Source: an uncultured Alphaproteobacteria bacterium (GTDB lineage Bacteria > Pseudomonadota > Alphaproteobacteria > HIMB59 > GCA-002718135). Taken from it: a DNA stretch of 64,000 bases. Numbering within the stretch: the first letter of the stretch is position 1; each line of letters opens with the position of its first letter. The stretch lies in contig CABYXC010000006.1 in the NCBI GenBank assembly GCA_902522865.1, positions 1-64,000 on the forward strand, read 5' to 3'. The notes beneath the pieces were generated by a model. The model made no database searches, had not been told where the DNA came from, and was given only the letters and a program-made list of their open reading frames with translations. The position numbers were made by a program, and so were the translations under genes. Shown here piece by piece: positions 25,835 through 34,683 of the stretch.

Positions 25835-26951
25835 ATTCTTATTAAATCATTCAGAAAAACTTACAGGATATCTATTAATTCTTCCTGCTGTTTTAATAAT
25901 CAGCCTATTTGGAATTTTTCCCGTTTTTTTTGGAATGTACATGAGTGTACACAAGTGGAAAGTTTTTAAAGGGAGATTTTTAGGATTTGAGAATTATCAA
26001 AGAATACTTGGAGACATACCAGCTTTTTGGTTATTTGTTTTAGGATTATTATTATTGATATTGAGTTATGGATTGTGGAGTGAATTAAAAAATAAAGTTA
26101 AAAATAAAATTTATTTAGCAATTTTATCTATAGTAATATTATTTATTGGAATAATTTTAATTAATATCAACTGGGAAAAAATGATTTTAACCGGTGATGA
26201 AGACTATCTTTACTCTCTTATTTATACTTTTTATTATTCATTTTTCACTATAATTTTTGAGGTTGGATTAGGGTTAGTCATAGCATTTGCTCTGTACCAA
26301 AAACTAGCTGGTAAACAATTCTTTCAAATGATTTTACTATTTCCTTACATTACTCCTGCAGTAATGGGTGCTGCAGTCTTTTTTTTAATATTTGGTAAAG
26401 CTGAAAATTCTTTTTTAAATCAGCTAATAGGAGTATTTGGTTTTGAGCCTCAAATGTGGTTATTTGATAAAAGACCTATTACCGAAGTTTTATTTGGAAT
26501 AAAAATAGAAGGTTTACTAGCTGGACCAAGTTTGGCTCTAATGTCATCAATCATATATGGAATATGGTCTTATACTGGCTACTATGCAATAATTTTACTT
26601 GCGGGTTTATCAATAATACCATCTGACTTATATGAGGCAGCTAAAGCAGAGGGAGCTAGTCGATGGCAAACATTTATTAAAATTACCATACCACTATTAA
26701 TGCCTATTATATTTTTTCTAATGTTGACTGGTTTTATAAATACCTTTCAAGCTTTCAATAGTATTTTTGTTATGCAAACTTCTTCTGCTGGAGATACAAT
26801 GGATGTTGTTACAATAGAAATTTTTGATCATTTTTGGGGTAGGGTGAAATATGGTTATGCTGCAGCTGAAGGAGTAATTTTATTTATACTTCTAAATATT
26901 TTAGCAATATCACAATATGTAATTTTTAGAAAAAGGTTAAGTTATGACTAG
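25827..26951 (+). CDS. Sugar-type ABC transporter permease (MalF-like)
   Basis: A 374-residue permease. The C-terminal part has the coupling loop LYEAAKAEGASRWQTFIKITIPLL (EAA motif). The family core is preceded by an extra stretch (about residues 65-125) with two additional membrane segments, which makes it longer than the usual 290-320. LLLFPYITPAVMGAAVFFLIFG is typical of the CUT1 group. It works with the MalG-like permease that overlaps by eight bases and the binding protein after it. The ATPase is not encoded here. Confidence 0.9.
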   Translation: MNKFLLNHSEKLTGYLLILPAVLIISLFGIFPVFFGMYMSVHKWKVFKGRFLGFENYQRILGDIPAFWLFVLGLLLLILSYGLWSELKNKVKNKIYLAILSIVILFIGIILININWEKMILTGDEDYLYSLIYTFYYSFFTIIFEVGLGLVIAFALYQKLAGKQFFQMILLFPYITPAVMGAAVFFLIFGKAENSFLNQLIGVFGFEPQMWLFDKRPITEVLFGIKIEGLLAGPSLALMSSIIYGIWSYTGYYAIILLAGLSIIPSDLYEAAKAEGASRWQTFIKITIPLLMPIIFFLMLTGFINTFQAFNSIFVMQTSSAGDTMDVVTIEIFDHFWGRVKYGYAAAEGVILFILLNILAISQYVIFRKRLSYD

Positions 26952-27789
26952 AATTATTAATGCTGAAACAAGGATACCTTATTTAATTTTATTAATAGTT
27001 TTTATTATTTCAATTTACCCATTTTTTTACATGATATCAACATCATTAATGACAGCTGGAGAAGCATCAAATCAATATTTATTTCCAAAAAAATTGATGT
27101 TTGAAAATTATTATGAAGTTTGGACATCTAATAGATTCCAACGTTATACATTTAATAGTTTAATAATAAGTTCAATAATTGTCATTGGTGTTTTATTAAC
27201 TAGTATTCCAGCAGCATACTCTTTTGCTAAAATAGAATTCCCATTTAAAAATATAATATTCTATATGTTGTTACTTTCATTAATGATTCCTGAAATCATT
27301 ACATTATTACCTCATTTATTAATTATTAGAGGGGAAATTATTCCATTGCCATTTGGACCTTCTTGGATGAATAGTCTTCAAGGTTTAACAGTTCCATTTA
27401 TGGGAAATATATTTGTAATTTTCTTATTAAGACAATATTTTAAAAAGATACCAAATGAGCTCTGGGATGCTGCAAGGCTTGATGGATCTTCTCATTTAAA
27501 TTTTTTACTCAAGGTAGTAATCCCAATGAGCAAACCTATTATTGTGACAGTCTCTTTATTTACTTTTATTATAGCGTGGAATAGTTTTGCTTGGCCTTTA
27601 CTTATATTAACTAGAGATGATTGGTATCCTGTAACAGTTTCTATCTATAGTTTTGTGAGAGAAGTGGGACCTAATTTTAATTTATTGATGGCAGCTTGCT
27701 TAATTGCAATTTTTCCAATTTTAGTATTATACTTTTTTACTCAGAAGTTATTCATAGAAAGTATATCAAACTTTGGATTAAAAGAATAA
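26944..27789 (+). CDS. Sugar-type ABC transporter permease (MalG-like)
   Basis: A 281-residue permease with six membrane segments and the EAA loop ELWDAARLDGSSHLNFLLKVVIPMSKP (about 176-202). The N-terminal region ending ISIYPFFYMISTSLMTAGEA and the late AWNSFAWPLLILTRDDWYPVT are typical of the MalG/CUT1 group. It forms the channel with its MalF-like partner. The binding protein gene follows after 68 bases, which probably hold an extra promoter. Confidence 0.92.
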   Translation: MTRIINAETRIPYLILLIVFIISIYPFFYMISTSLMTAGEASNQYLFPKKLMFENYYEVWTSNRFQRYTFNSLIISSIIVIGVLLTSIPAAYSFAKIEFPFKNIIFYMLLLSLMIPEIITLLPHLLIIRGEIIPLPFGPSWMNSLQGLTVPFMGNIFVIFLLRQYFKKIPNELWDAARLDGSSHLNFLLKVVIPMSKPIIVTVSLFTFIIAWNSFAWPLLILTRDDWYPVTVSIYSFVREVGPNFNLLMAACLIAIFPILVLYFFTQKLFIESISNFGLKE

Positions 27790-27857
27790 ATCAGTAATTT
27801 TTTTGTAACAAAACTTTAATTTTACCTCTATATTAATTAATATTTTACGGGGTGATT

Positions 27858-29192
27858 ATGAAATTTTATAAATATATTTTAAATTTCTTTTTAGCTTCTT
27901 TATTTTTTATCTCCTCGCAATCATTCGCAATAACTGCACAAGATATTGAAAATGCAGATCCTTCAGGTCAAACTGTTGAATTCTGGGTTCAATATTCAGA
28001 TGAAAGATTAGATGCAATGATGGCAAGAGCTGAAAGATTTGAAGCTGAAACAGGAATAAAAGTTAATGTTGTTCACAAAGGGCATTATGGAAAAGTTCAA
28101 TCTGCTATGATGTCTGCTGCAGGAACAAAAGATATAGCAGACGTTGCAAGAGGTTATGGTAATGCTGCTGCAGATATGTACTTAATTGGTGCTTCAATTG
28201 ATCAAAATATTTTAGCAAATAGTAAAAAATGGGGTGTTTCTCAAGATGATATAGCAGATTGGGGTGCAAACTGGACTGTTGGCTTTTCACCATATTTTGA
28301 TGGAAATCCAAAACTCTTACATGAAGTTGGAAAATCAATAGAGGTCCTTTACTACAATGCAGATTGGTTAAAGGAACTAGGTTTAGATGCTCCTAAAACT
28401 CCTGCTGATTTTGCGGAAGCAGCATGTGCTGCGACCAATCAAGATTACAGTGGTAAGATGGGTGAAGATGTTCCAAGTTATGGATATGAAATAGATACTG
28501 ATGCAAGTAACTTTGCAGCATGGGTATTTGCTCATGGAGGTGATGTATTTGACTATGATAATGGTCAGTATATTTACAATGGACCTAAAGCCATTGAAGC
28601 TATGGAATTCATTCAAGGAATGGCTAAGAAAGGATGCGCAATAGTTGCAAGAGGTAAATACACTGACCAGCAATACTTAGGACAAGGTTCTGTTTTATTT
28701 GCTGCAGGATCTACTTCTGGTATCACTTATTTCCAGAAAGCCATTGAAGAGGGTTACAATGGTAATTGGGATGTAGCTCCATTATCATACACCACTAGTG
28801 AACCAGTGCTTAATTTATATGGCGGTGGTTTAATTATGGGAAATTCAGGAGATGCTGATAGAATGGTAGCGGCATATCAGTGGATGAAATATATTTCTAA
28901 TACTGAGAACTCAGCAGTTTGGTCAACTGAAAGTGGATATGGTTTTGTTAGAACTTCTTCTGCAGATCATCCATTAATTGCTGAAAAAAGAGCTGAATTA
29001 CCTCAATATGATAAATCATTAACAATGGTTCAATACGGAAAAGGTGAGCCATCTGTGCCTGGCTATTATTCAGTTAGAGGTGAGGTTGAAAAAGCTTATG
29101 CAGCAATCATTAATGGTGATGATATCATTTCAACATTAAATCAATTAAATGAAGATGCTAATGCAATATTAGCTGATGCAACTGCAGAGTAG
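27858..29192 (+). CDS. ABC transporter substrate-binding protein, family 1
   Basis: A periplasmic sugar-type binding protein of 444 residues. The ATG at 27858 is preferred over the GTG two codons earlier, because it begins a clean signal peptide (MKFYKYILNFFLASLFF to about QSFA-ITA). Mature segments include EFWVQYSDERLDAMMARAERFEAETGIKV and the cleft region VLYYNADWLKELGLDAPKTP. Codon use is less AT-rich than its neighbours, as expected for an abundant protein. Cargo is unknown; relatives bind oligosaccharides or polyols. Confidence 0.93.
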   Translation: MKFYKYILNFFLASLFFISSQSFAITAQDIENADPSGQTVEFWVQYSDERLDAMMARAERFEAETGIKVNVVHKGHYGKVQSAMMSAAGTKDIADVARGYGNAAADMYLIGASIDQNILANSKKWGVSQDDIADWGANWTVGFSPYFDGNPKLLHEVGKSIEVLYYNADWLKELGLDAPKTPADFAEAACAATNQDYSGKMGEDVPSYGYEIDTDASNFAAWVFAHGGDVFDYDNGQYIYNGPKAIEAMEFIQGMAKKGCAIVARGKYTDQQYLGQGSVLFAAGSTSGITYFQKAIEEGYNGNWDVAPLSYTTSEPVLNLYGGGLIMGNSGDADRMVAAYQWMKYISNTENSAVWSTESGYGFVRTSSADHPLIAEKRAELPQYDKSLTMVQYGKGEPSVPGYYSVRGEVEKAYAAIINGDDIISTLNQLNEDANAILADATAE

Positions 29193-29213
29193 TTTAATTA
29201 TTTTACTTTTATT

Positions 29214-29239
29214 AAGGGTGGTTTATACCACCCTTTTTT
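29214..29239 (+). terminator. Rho-independent terminator after the binding-protein gene
   Basis: AAGGGTGGT (29214-29222), loop TTAT, ACCACCCTT (29227-29235) with a T run to 29239. The T run touches the ATG of the next gene at 29240. Confidence 0.93.
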
Positions 29240-29800
29240 ATGATAATTGTTTGTTCTCTTAATGATTTACCTCATGTGTGTGAAAGCATACAGCCCAAAT
29301 ATCTTGTATCAGTAATTGATCCAGGATATGCACCAGAAACACCTAAGGGTGTAAAAAATCATTTAAAGCTAGGATTTGACGATATTATTGAAATTAGTAG
29401 CAATAATAAAATATTTCGACTGAATACTGATGAAATACCACAAATTCTACCTGCTGAAGAGCATGTAAATTCAATAGCTAATTTTACTTCTACTTATGCT
29501 TATGATGAAGATATTGTTATTCATTGTTGGTGTGGTGTCTCAAGATCAATGGCAACAGCTACTTATTTACTATGTAGAGAAAACAAAACTAATATCGAAA
29601 ATACAATTAAATATATTCGTAATCTTGCACCTCATGCAAACCCAAATAAATTATTGATAAATCACTTTGAAAAGAAATTAAATGTTAGCAATCAAATCTC
29701 AAAATCATTTTTAAAATTCCCTTATACTAAAACATACGATTGTTCTTCAAATTTTGCACCTGTTACTTTATTTGATATAAAAGACATTGAAAAAAACTAA
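29240..29800 (+). CDS. Dual-specificity/tyrosine-type protein phosphatase family
   Basis: A 186-residue protein with the active-site loop HCWCGVSRSMATA (about residues 95-107), a form of the C(X)5R P-loop. The N-terminus MIIVCSLNDLPHVCESIQPKYLVSVID is what alphaproteobacterial relatives show, so the start at 29240 is likely despite lying on the last base pairs of the preceding terminator. It ends with an overlap of one base on apt (TAATG). Substrate is unknown; relatives are annotated as tyrosine phosphatases. Confidence 0.85.
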   Translation: MIIVCSLNDLPHVCESIQPKYLVSVIDPGYAPETPKGVKNHLKLGFDDIIEISSNNKIFRLNTDEIPQILPAEEHVNSIANFTSTYAYDEDIVIHCWCGVSRSMATATYLLCRENKTNIENTIKYIRNLAPHANPNKLLINHFEKKLNVSNQISKSFLKFPYTKTYDCSSNFAPVTLFDIKDIEKN

Positions 29801-30315
29801 TGAAAGAATACGTTCGAACAATTGCTGATTATCCTGTTGAAGGAATTCAATTCAGAGATATTACAACATTGTTGCAAAATGCAGGACATTTTAAGCAAGT
29901 CATTGATGACATGGTAAAACCATGGCAAAATAAAAAAATAGATGCAGTTTTAAGCATAGAGTCTCGTGGATTCATTATGGCAGGCGCAATAGCTTATTTT
30001 TTAAATGCAGCATTTGTTCCTTTGAGAAAGCCTCATAAACTTCCATTTGATACTTTCAAAACCTCATACGACTTAGAATACGGATCAACTGAAATGCACA
30101 TTCATACAGATGCCTTAGATGGTCATAAAGATTTACTAATTATTGATGATCTTTTAGCAACAGGTGGAACCGCACTTGCGGCGGTAGAGTTAATTAAAAA
30201 GTTTGAAGACAAAAATATTGTTGGTGCAGGTTTTATAATAAATTTACCAGATTTAAGTGGTGATAAAAAACTAAATAAAAAAGGAATTGAGATACATTCT
30301 TTAATGGAGTTTTAA
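29800..30315 (+). CDS. apt: Adenine phosphoribosyltransferase
   Basis: A 171-residue purine salvage enzyme that joins adenine and PRPP to AMP. It has the FRDITTLLQ segment after IADYPVEGIQ, VLSIESRGFIMAGAIAY, the RKP hood-like loop RKPHKLPF and the PRPP-binding LLIIDDLLATGGTALAAVEL (about residues 116-135). In this genome it can recycle the adenine released by MtnP. It is wedged between the phosphatase and thiolase genes with no spacing. Confidence 0.96.
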   Translation: MKEYVRTIADYPVEGIQFRDITTLLQNAGHFKQVIDDMVKPWQNKKIDAVLSIESRGFIMAGAIAYFLNAAFVPLRKPHKLPFDTFKTSYDLEYGSTEMHIHTDALDGHKDLLIIDDLLATGGTALAAVELIKKFEDKNIVGAGFIINLPDLSGDKKLNKKGIEIHSLMEF

Positions 30316-31455
30316 ATGAGAAATGCAGTTATTGTGGGTTACAAAAGATCACCCTTCACTTTTGCCCGTAAAGGTGAGATGGCTAATATAAGACCAGAAG
30401 ACATTCTATCACAAACAATAAATCAATTACTTAATGAAATTCAAATTAATAAAAATGACATTGAGGACATTATTACTGGCTGTGCGTATCCAGAAGGAGC
30501 GCAAGGTAATAATATTGCTAAAATTGTTTCTTTCATGACAGATATGCCAGAACATGTAGCAGGTATGACAGTCAACAGATGGTGCGGTTCTTCAATGCAA
30601 GCTATTCATGATGCAACTGGTGCGATTGCAATTAACTCTGGAGACGTTTTTTTATGTTGTGGTGTAGAAAGTATGACATTTATACCTATGAATGGTTTAA
30701 CATACGATCCTCATCCTCAATTAAATAAAGATAATCCAAATGTATATATGTCTATGGGTATTACAGCTGAAAATGTTGCAAAAAAATTTAATATTTCTCG
30801 AAAAGAACAACAAGATTTTGCTATTAGCAGCCATTCTAAAGCTAATTTAGCTAGAGAATCAAATTTGTTCGACAATGAAATAGTTTCTATAATAAATAAT
30901 GACGAGAAAATTAATAAAGATGGTGGAATTCGACCTAACACCTCACATGAAATTTTAGATGGGTTAAAACTTGCTTTTGACGAAAATGGAACAGTTACAG
31001 CTGGTACAGCCTCACCATTAACAGATGGAGCATCAGCAGTAATTGTTTGTGAGGAAGAATATGCAAAAAAAAATAATCTAAATATTTTAGCTCGTATTAA
31101 ATCTACAGCTGTAGTTGGTTGTCCACCAGAATTAATGGGTCTTGGCCCAATTAATGCATCTAAAAAAGCTTTAAAAAGAGCTAATTTATCTATTTCTGAT
31201 ATTAATATTGTGGAACTAAATGAGGCATTTGCTTCTCAATCTTTAGCATGTATTAAAGAATTAAAGATGGACATAAATAAAGTAAATATACATGGTGGAG
31301 CAATAGCATTAGGCCACCCTTTAGGTGCTACTGGAGCAAGAATTACAGGTAAACTTGCAACTTTATTGCAAAATAATAATAAAAAGTATGGATTAGCGAC
31401 ACAATGTATAGGTTTAGGTCAAGGTATTGCAACTGTGTTAGAAAATATTAATTAA
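30316..31455 (+). CDS. Acetyl-CoA acyltransferase (thiolase)
   Basis: A 379-residue thiolase. The acylated Cys is in NRWCGSSMQAIHDATGAI (about residue 89), ELNEAFASQSL carries the asparagine motif, GGAIALGHPLGATGARI has the catalytic His (about 337), and QCIGLGQGIA holds the second Cys (about 367). The N-terminus RNAVIVGYKRSPFTFARKGEMANIRPEDI resembles FadA-like acyltransferases rather than biosynthetic PhaA. Paired with the acyl-CoA dehydrogenase downstream it suggests beta-oxidation. Confidence 0.93.
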   Translation: MRNAVIVGYKRSPFTFARKGEMANIRPEDILSQTINQLLNEIQINKNDIEDIITGCAYPEGAQGNNIAKIVSFMTDMPEHVAGMTVNRWCGSSMQAIHDATGAIAINSGDVFLCCGVESMTFIPMNGLTYDPHPQLNKDNPNVYMSMGITAENVAKKFNISRKEQQDFAISSHSKANLARESNLFDNEIVSIINNDEKINKDGGIRPNTSHEILDGLKLAFDENGTVTAGTASPLTDGASAVIVCEEEYAKKNNLNILARIKSTAVVGCPPELMGLGPINASKKALKRANLSISDINIVELNEAFASQSLACIKELKMDINKVNIHGGAIALGHPLGATGARITGKLATLLQNNNKKYGLATQCIGLGQGIATVLENIN

Positions 31456-31460
31456 ATAAT

Positions 31461-33236
31461 ATGCAAATTTATAAAACACCACTACGTGAGTTTAAATTTC
31501 TAATTGAAGATTTTTTAAATCTTAAGGAAAGTCAAACATTAAAAAAATTAGATTTAGAAACAAGCGATCTAATGCTTATTATTGAAGAAGCAGCAAAACT
31601 ATGTGAAGAAACCTTACTCCCGCTTAATCAAAGTGGAGATAGTGAAGGATGTTCATTTAATAATGGAGTTGTGACTGCACCAGAAGGATTTAAAGAAGCT
31701 TATAAAACTTTTTCTGAAAATGGTTGGCAGGGACTGAAAGTAAAAGAAGAATTTGGTGGCCAAAACCTACCTTATATTATGAATATGATTTTAGATGAAA
31801 TGATAAGCTCCACTAATATGTCATTTGGTCTTTATCCTGGTCTTACAGCAAATGCAATCGATGCAATTGAAAAGAGTGCTAATGAAGATTTGAAAAATAC
31901 TTATTTACCAAATTTAACTAGTGGTAAGTGGACAGGAACAATGAATTTAACTGAGCCTCAATGTGGAACAGATCTTGGATTAAGTAAAACAATGGCAACA
32001 CCTTTAGATGATGGAAGTTATAGCATTACTGGTACCAAAATTTTTATTACCTGTGGAGAACATGATCTAAGTGAAAATATAATTCATTTAGTACTAGCAA
32101 GAACACCTAATGCGCCCCCTGGTATAAAAGGTATAAGTTTATTCTTGGTTCCTAAATTTTTACCTAATGGAAGTGGTGATTTTGTTGAAAGAAATAAAGT
32201 TGAATGTGGATCAATAGAAAAAAAGATGGGCATTCATGCTAGTCCAACCTGCGTAATGCATTACAATGAAGCTAAGGGGTGGTTAGTAGGCGATATTAAT
32301 AAAGGAATGAGAGCTATGTTTATAATGATGAATGGAGCTCGTTTATTTGTAGGCATACAAGGTTTAGGTTTATCAGAAACTGCTTATCAATCAGCACTTT
32401 ATTATTCGAAAGAGCGTTTACAAGGAAAATTATCTTCCAGCAATCAAGTAGCTGATCCTATAATTGTTCATCCTGAAATAAGAAAAAACTTATTGTATAT
32501 AAAATCCATTAATGAAGCAGTTAGAGGTTTAACTTTATTGGCTGGAAATCATTTTGATAATATTGAAAATTCTTCAGATGATAAAGAAAAGAAATTATCT
32601 GAAAATTTTATAGCACTTATGACGCCAATTATTAAATCATATGCTTCAGACAAATCTGTAGAAAATACAAATCGAGCGATGCAAATCTACGGAGGTCATG
32701 GTTTTATTACTGACCATGGAATGGAACAATTAGTAAGAGATGCTAGAATTACAACAATCTATGAAGGAACGAACGGAATTCAAGCTCTAGATTTGATAGG
32801 AAGAAAATTACAAACTGATAATGGTGCATTATTTAATGAATTTTTTACGATGATTGATAATTATCAAGTTAAAATTTCTAATAATCAAGATATGAAAAAA
32901 TATATTGATTTATTTATGCCTTCATATGATTCTTATAAAAGTATTTTTGAATATATTAAATTGTTAAATGATGAAAATGAAATTAATTCTCATGCTGTAG
33001 AATTTTTAAATTTATCATCTTTGATTTCTCTAGGTTATATTTGGCTACAATATATAGAAATTTCATTAACAAAATTAGAAAAGCAAGATGAAAGTTTTTA
33101 TAAATCTAAAATTGAAACTGGTAACTTCTTTTTAACTAAATTATTAAGTGAAACTCAAGTTCTTTGTCAAAATATAAAATCTGGTGGAAAATACTATAAT
33201 GATTATAATGATAAATATTTTGAAACAGCAATCTAA
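31461..33236 (+). CDS. Acyl-CoA dehydrogenase, long form (DmdC-like subfamily)
   Basis: A 591-residue FAD enzyme. Landmarks are MNLTEPQCGTDLGLSKT (about 156-172), TGTKIFITCGEHDLSENIIHLVLAR, PGIKGISLFLVPKF, the IYGGHGFITDHGMEQLVRDARI block, and the catalytic Glu in ITTIYEGTNGIQALDL. The roughly 590-residue form with this C-terminal extension is shared with DmdC, the 3-methylmercaptopropionyl-CoA dehydrogenase of DMSP demethylation, and with fatty-acid paralogues. Sequence alone cannot tell which. It overlaps the next gene by one base. Confidence 0.9.
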   Translation: MQIYKTPLREFKFLIEDFLNLKESQTLKKLDLETSDLMLIIEEAAKLCEETLLPLNQSGDSEGCSFNNGVVTAPEGFKEAYKTFSENGWQGLKVKEEFGGQNLPYIMNMILDEMISSTNMSFGLYPGLTANAIDAIEKSANEDLKNTYLPNLTSGKWTGTMNLTEPQCGTDLGLSKTMATPLDDGSYSITGTKIFITCGEHDLSENIIHLVLARTPNAPPGIKGISLFLVPKFLPNGSGDFVERNKVECGSIEKKMGIHASPTCVMHYNEAKGWLVGDINKGMRAMFIMMNGARLFVGIQGLGLSETAYQSALYYSKERLQGKLSSSNQVADPIIVHPEIRKNLLYIKSINEAVRGLTLLAGNHFDNIENSSDDKEKKLSENFIALMTPIIKSYASDKSVENTNRAMQIYGGHGFITDHGMEQLVRDARITTIYEGTNGIQALDLIGRKLQTDNGALFNEFFTMIDNYQVKISNNQDMKKYIDLFMPSYDSYKSIFEYIKLLNDENEINSHAVEFLNLSSLISLGYIWLQYIEISLTKLEKQDESFYKSKIETGNFFLTKLLSETQVLCQNIKSGGKYYNDYNDKYFETAI

Positions 33237-33541
33237 TGACTATAAAAATTTATAAACCTTCTAAATCTTCCATGCAGTCAGGTTTTAAAAAAACCAAATT
33301 GTGGCTAGCAGAATATATTTCTAACGTAGAAAAAGTAAAAGATTCTTTAATGGGATGGAATAGTTCATTAGACACCAAATCTCAGATTAAACTTTTTTTT
33401 GATACGAAAGAGCAAGCTATTGAATGGGCAAAAAAAAATAATTATCAATATTTTGTCGAAGAACCAAAGCAAAGAAAAATTAAACCAAAAAGTTATGCTT
33501 CAAATTTTGATACAAATAGAAAAGAGCCTTGGACACATTAA
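33236..33541 (+). CDS. NADH dehydrogenase accessory subunit, NDUFS4 family
   Basis: A 101-residue protein of the ETC_C1_NDUFA4 family, homologous to the 18 kDa subunit of mitochondrial complex I. It shows the I.YKPSKSSMQSG opening, WLAEY, LMGWNSSLDTKSQIKLFFDTKEQAIEWAKKNN and the C-terminal KPKSYASNFDTNRKEPWTH motif. It occurs in alphaproteobacteria as an assembly or stability subunit of NADH dehydrogenase. It overlaps the dehydrogenase gene by one base and precedes tRNA-Arg. Confidence 0.93.
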   Translation: MTIKIYKPSKSSMQSGFKKTKLWLAEYISNVEKVKDSLMGWNSSLDTKSQIKLFFDTKEQAIEWAKKNNYQYFVEEPKQRKIKPKSYASNFDTNRKEPWTH

Positions 33542-33588
33542 GTATAATTTCTTTCTTTATTTTTTAGACTATGATAAATGAAAACTAT

Positions 33589-33664
33589 GCGCCCGTAGCT
33601 CAGTGGATAGAGCAACCGCCTTCTAAGCGGTAGGTCAAATGTTCGAATCATTTCGGGCGCGCCA
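33589..33664 (+). tRNA. tRNA-Arg (TCT)
   Basis: Acceptor GCGCCCG pairs with CGGGCGC. The anticodon stem CCGC/GCGG holds loop CTTCTAA, giving anticodon TCT at 33622-33624. The T arm is AATGTTCGAATCATT, the discriminator is G, and CCA is encoded at 33662-33664. Length is 76. It reads AGA, the most used arginine codon in this AT-rich DNA. Confidence 0.97.
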
Positions 33665-33668
33665 AATA

Positions 33669-34289
33669 TTAAATTTTTGCCACATCCTCATCTATAAACG
33701 CATTAAAAGAAACTGACCTTCTTTCTTCATCAGAAAAGAATGGGTACACTGTATGCATCATATAACTAGGAAATATAAATAAATCTCCAACCTCAGGCTT
33801 AACATCATACACGGAAGAAACTAAAAGTTGTGTTGACCCATGTACAAATGCTATTTTTCCGTTGTTATTTTGATCTTTGTATGATGACCCCAAGTCATTT
33901 GGCATTTTTGTATACATAACTCCTGACAGATGACCATCATGCCAATGAATTGGATTATAATCACTCTCAAATTGACAAACAGCCCAACTAGATTTTAAAT
34001 CAAATTTCTTAATTTCTTTTTGTAATGTTGATTTTACAAAATTAAATACGAATTTATAAATAGTATCTTTTAAATGCCGATCGAGAAATTCTTTTGTTAG
34101 TCTAATTTCATATTTAATTTCTCCAGCTAATTGTTTACCATGATACAATTCATCAATTTTATTTTCATCTTTCAATATTTCATCAATATGATTGTTAATT
34201 ATATTGATTGTATCTTCATGTAATTTATATTTACCGATAGCTGGAGAAAACGGTCTTATAATTTGTCCTTGAATCATATTCTCGTTCAT
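33669..34289 (-). CDS. Putative 2-oxoglutarate/Fe(II)-dependent oxygenase
   Basis: A 206-residue protein with a jelly-roll iron site: the HWHDGH stretch (about residues 118-123) supplies the HxD pair, MMHTVYPFF (about 180) supplies the distal His, and RRSVSFNAF supplies the Arg that binds 2-oxoglutarate. This is the pattern of the TIGR02466-like hydroxylases common in marine bacteria and their phages. The substrate is unknown. It converges on tRNA-Arg with four bases between, and its start is 48 bases from a divergent GFA gene. Confidence 0.8.
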   Translation of the reverse strand: MNENMIQGQIIRPFSPAIGKYKLHEDTINIINNHIDEILKDENKIDELYHGKQLAGEIKYEIRLTKEFLDRHLKDTIYKFVFNFVKSTLQKEIKKFDLKSSWAVCQFESDYNPIHWHDGHLSGVMYTKMPNDLGSSYKDQNNNGKIAFVHGSTQLLVSSVYDVKPEVGDLFIFPSYMMHTVYPFFSDEERRSVSFNAFIDEDVAKI

Positions 34290-34337
34290 TTTTTATTAAC
34301 TTTAATTATATTAAACTTTATAATATACTTAAATAAA

Positions 34338-34679
34338 ATGAAATATAATTTAAATTGTCATTGCGGTGCTGTTCAAATAGAAGTTTCAACAGACTTAGAG
34401 GTCATAAAACAGTGTAACTGTTCTATTTGTATAAGAAAAAATGCTAAAATGTGTATGATCCCTAAAGAAGCAATAAACATTCTTAAAGGAAAAGAAAACT
34501 TAACCTCTTACAAATTTAATACAATGATTGCCGAACATTTTTTTTGTAAAACTTGTGGTATCTATACTCATCATCATAGGAGAAGTGACCCAAATGGAGC
34601 AGCTATAAATATTGGATGTATAGATGAAATTGATCCTTTTAAGTATGAAGCTGACATTATTGATATGAAAAATAAATAA
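34338..34679 (+). CDS. GFA-family protein (glutathione-dependent formaldehyde-activating fold)
   Basis: A 113-residue zinc protein. The ATG at 34338 gives the normal start MKYNLNCHCGAVQIEV. Zinc ligands are in CHCG, CNCSIC and FFCKTCGIYTHH. GFA-fold proteins were named for a formaldehyde activity that most members probably lack; many are of unknown function. An upstream in-frame ATG at 34263 would add 25 hydrophobic residues that overlap the divergent gene and are not part of the family. It lies just before the iol/mtn cluster. Confidence 0.85.
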   Translation: MKYNLNCHCGAVQIEVSTDLEVIKQCNCSICIRKNAKMCMIPKEAINILKGKENLTSYKFNTMIAEHFFCKTCGIYTHHHRRSDPNGAAINIGCIDEIDPFKYEADIIDMKNK

Positions 34680-34683
34680 TTTT

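Noticed and set aside
33399-33581. Second plus-strand frame overlapping the NDUFS4-type gene
   Set aside because: It lies out of frame within a recognised gene and is lysine-rich by composition; no support for expression.
34263-34337. N-terminal extension of the GFA protein from an upstream ATG
   Set aside because: It overlaps the divergent oxygenase gene and adds residues foreign to the family; the ATG at 34338 gives the normal start.
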